From assembly GCA_016763255.1 (NCBI GenBank), contig JAESUA010000124.1, positions 1-8,791 on the forward strand: a stretch of DNA of 8,791 nt. The letters are read 5' to 3'. Source of the DNA: Magnetovibrio sp. (lineage in GTDB: Bacteria > Pseudomonadota > Alphaproteobacteria > Rhodospirillales > Magnetovibrionaceae). Position numbers and translations under genes: made by a program. The notes below the pieces were generated by a model. That model was not told the DNA's origin. It did not search any database and worked only from the letters and a program-made list of their open reading frames with translations. Within the stretch, counting starts at the first letter, position 1; each line of letters opens with the position of its first letter. Below, piece by piece: positions 8,608 to 8,791 of this stretch.

Positions 8608-8791
<184 letters not shown>

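Overview
The window looks like a chromosomal segment of an alphaproteobacterium, most plausibly a Rhodospirillales-type organism of moderate GC. Three things point there: the F1 genes of ATP synthase form their own block (atpA-atpG-atpD-atpC, closed by a terminator, with no F0 genes following), the AtpG and AtpD sequences look alphaproteobacterial, and an aspC of the alphaproteobacterial type (starting [19 protein letters not shown]) follows. The genus cannot be fixed from the sequence alone.

Layout. Positions 1-3735 (+) hold the 3' part of atpA, then complete atpG, atpD and atpC. A strong intrinsic terminator lies at 3759-3797. Positions 3798-3972 are non-coding, with an imperfect direct repeat at exactly 50-bp spacing. 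From 3973 to 5719 there is a small accessory patch: an unrecognised protein with an N-terminal Cys cluster (+), a bacteriohemerythrin facing it (-), a SixA-type phosphohistidine phosphatase (+), and directly behind it a short remnant of a second SixA-like gene (+). uvrB follows on the minus strand (5716-7842) and overlaps that remnant by 4 bp tail to tail. Divergent from uvrB is a class I SAM-dependent methyltransferase (7949-8569, +). The window closes with the first 38 codons of aspartate aminotransferase (8678 onward, +). No gene-free stretch exceeds 300 bases; the longest is 3736-3972.

How the genes work together. The atp genes encode the catalytic F1 sector and share one transcript. uvrB is a housekeeping nucleotide-excision-repair gene and aspC is central nitrogen metabolism. 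The patch between them is where the unusual things are. The bacteriohemerythrin frame has apparently lost one base near 4478-4481. The shifted frame ends in GDVGYIQYLK and a stop, and restores both the expected Asp iron ligand and the normal family length. The second SixA-like gene is an in-frame internal deletion that keeps the N-terminal strand and the C-terminal tail but has lost the catalytic core.

I saw no CRISPR array, tRNA, rRNA, insertion sequence, phage gene or defence system. The window is mostly ordinary core genome, with two decayed or frame-damaged genes as its main points of interest.
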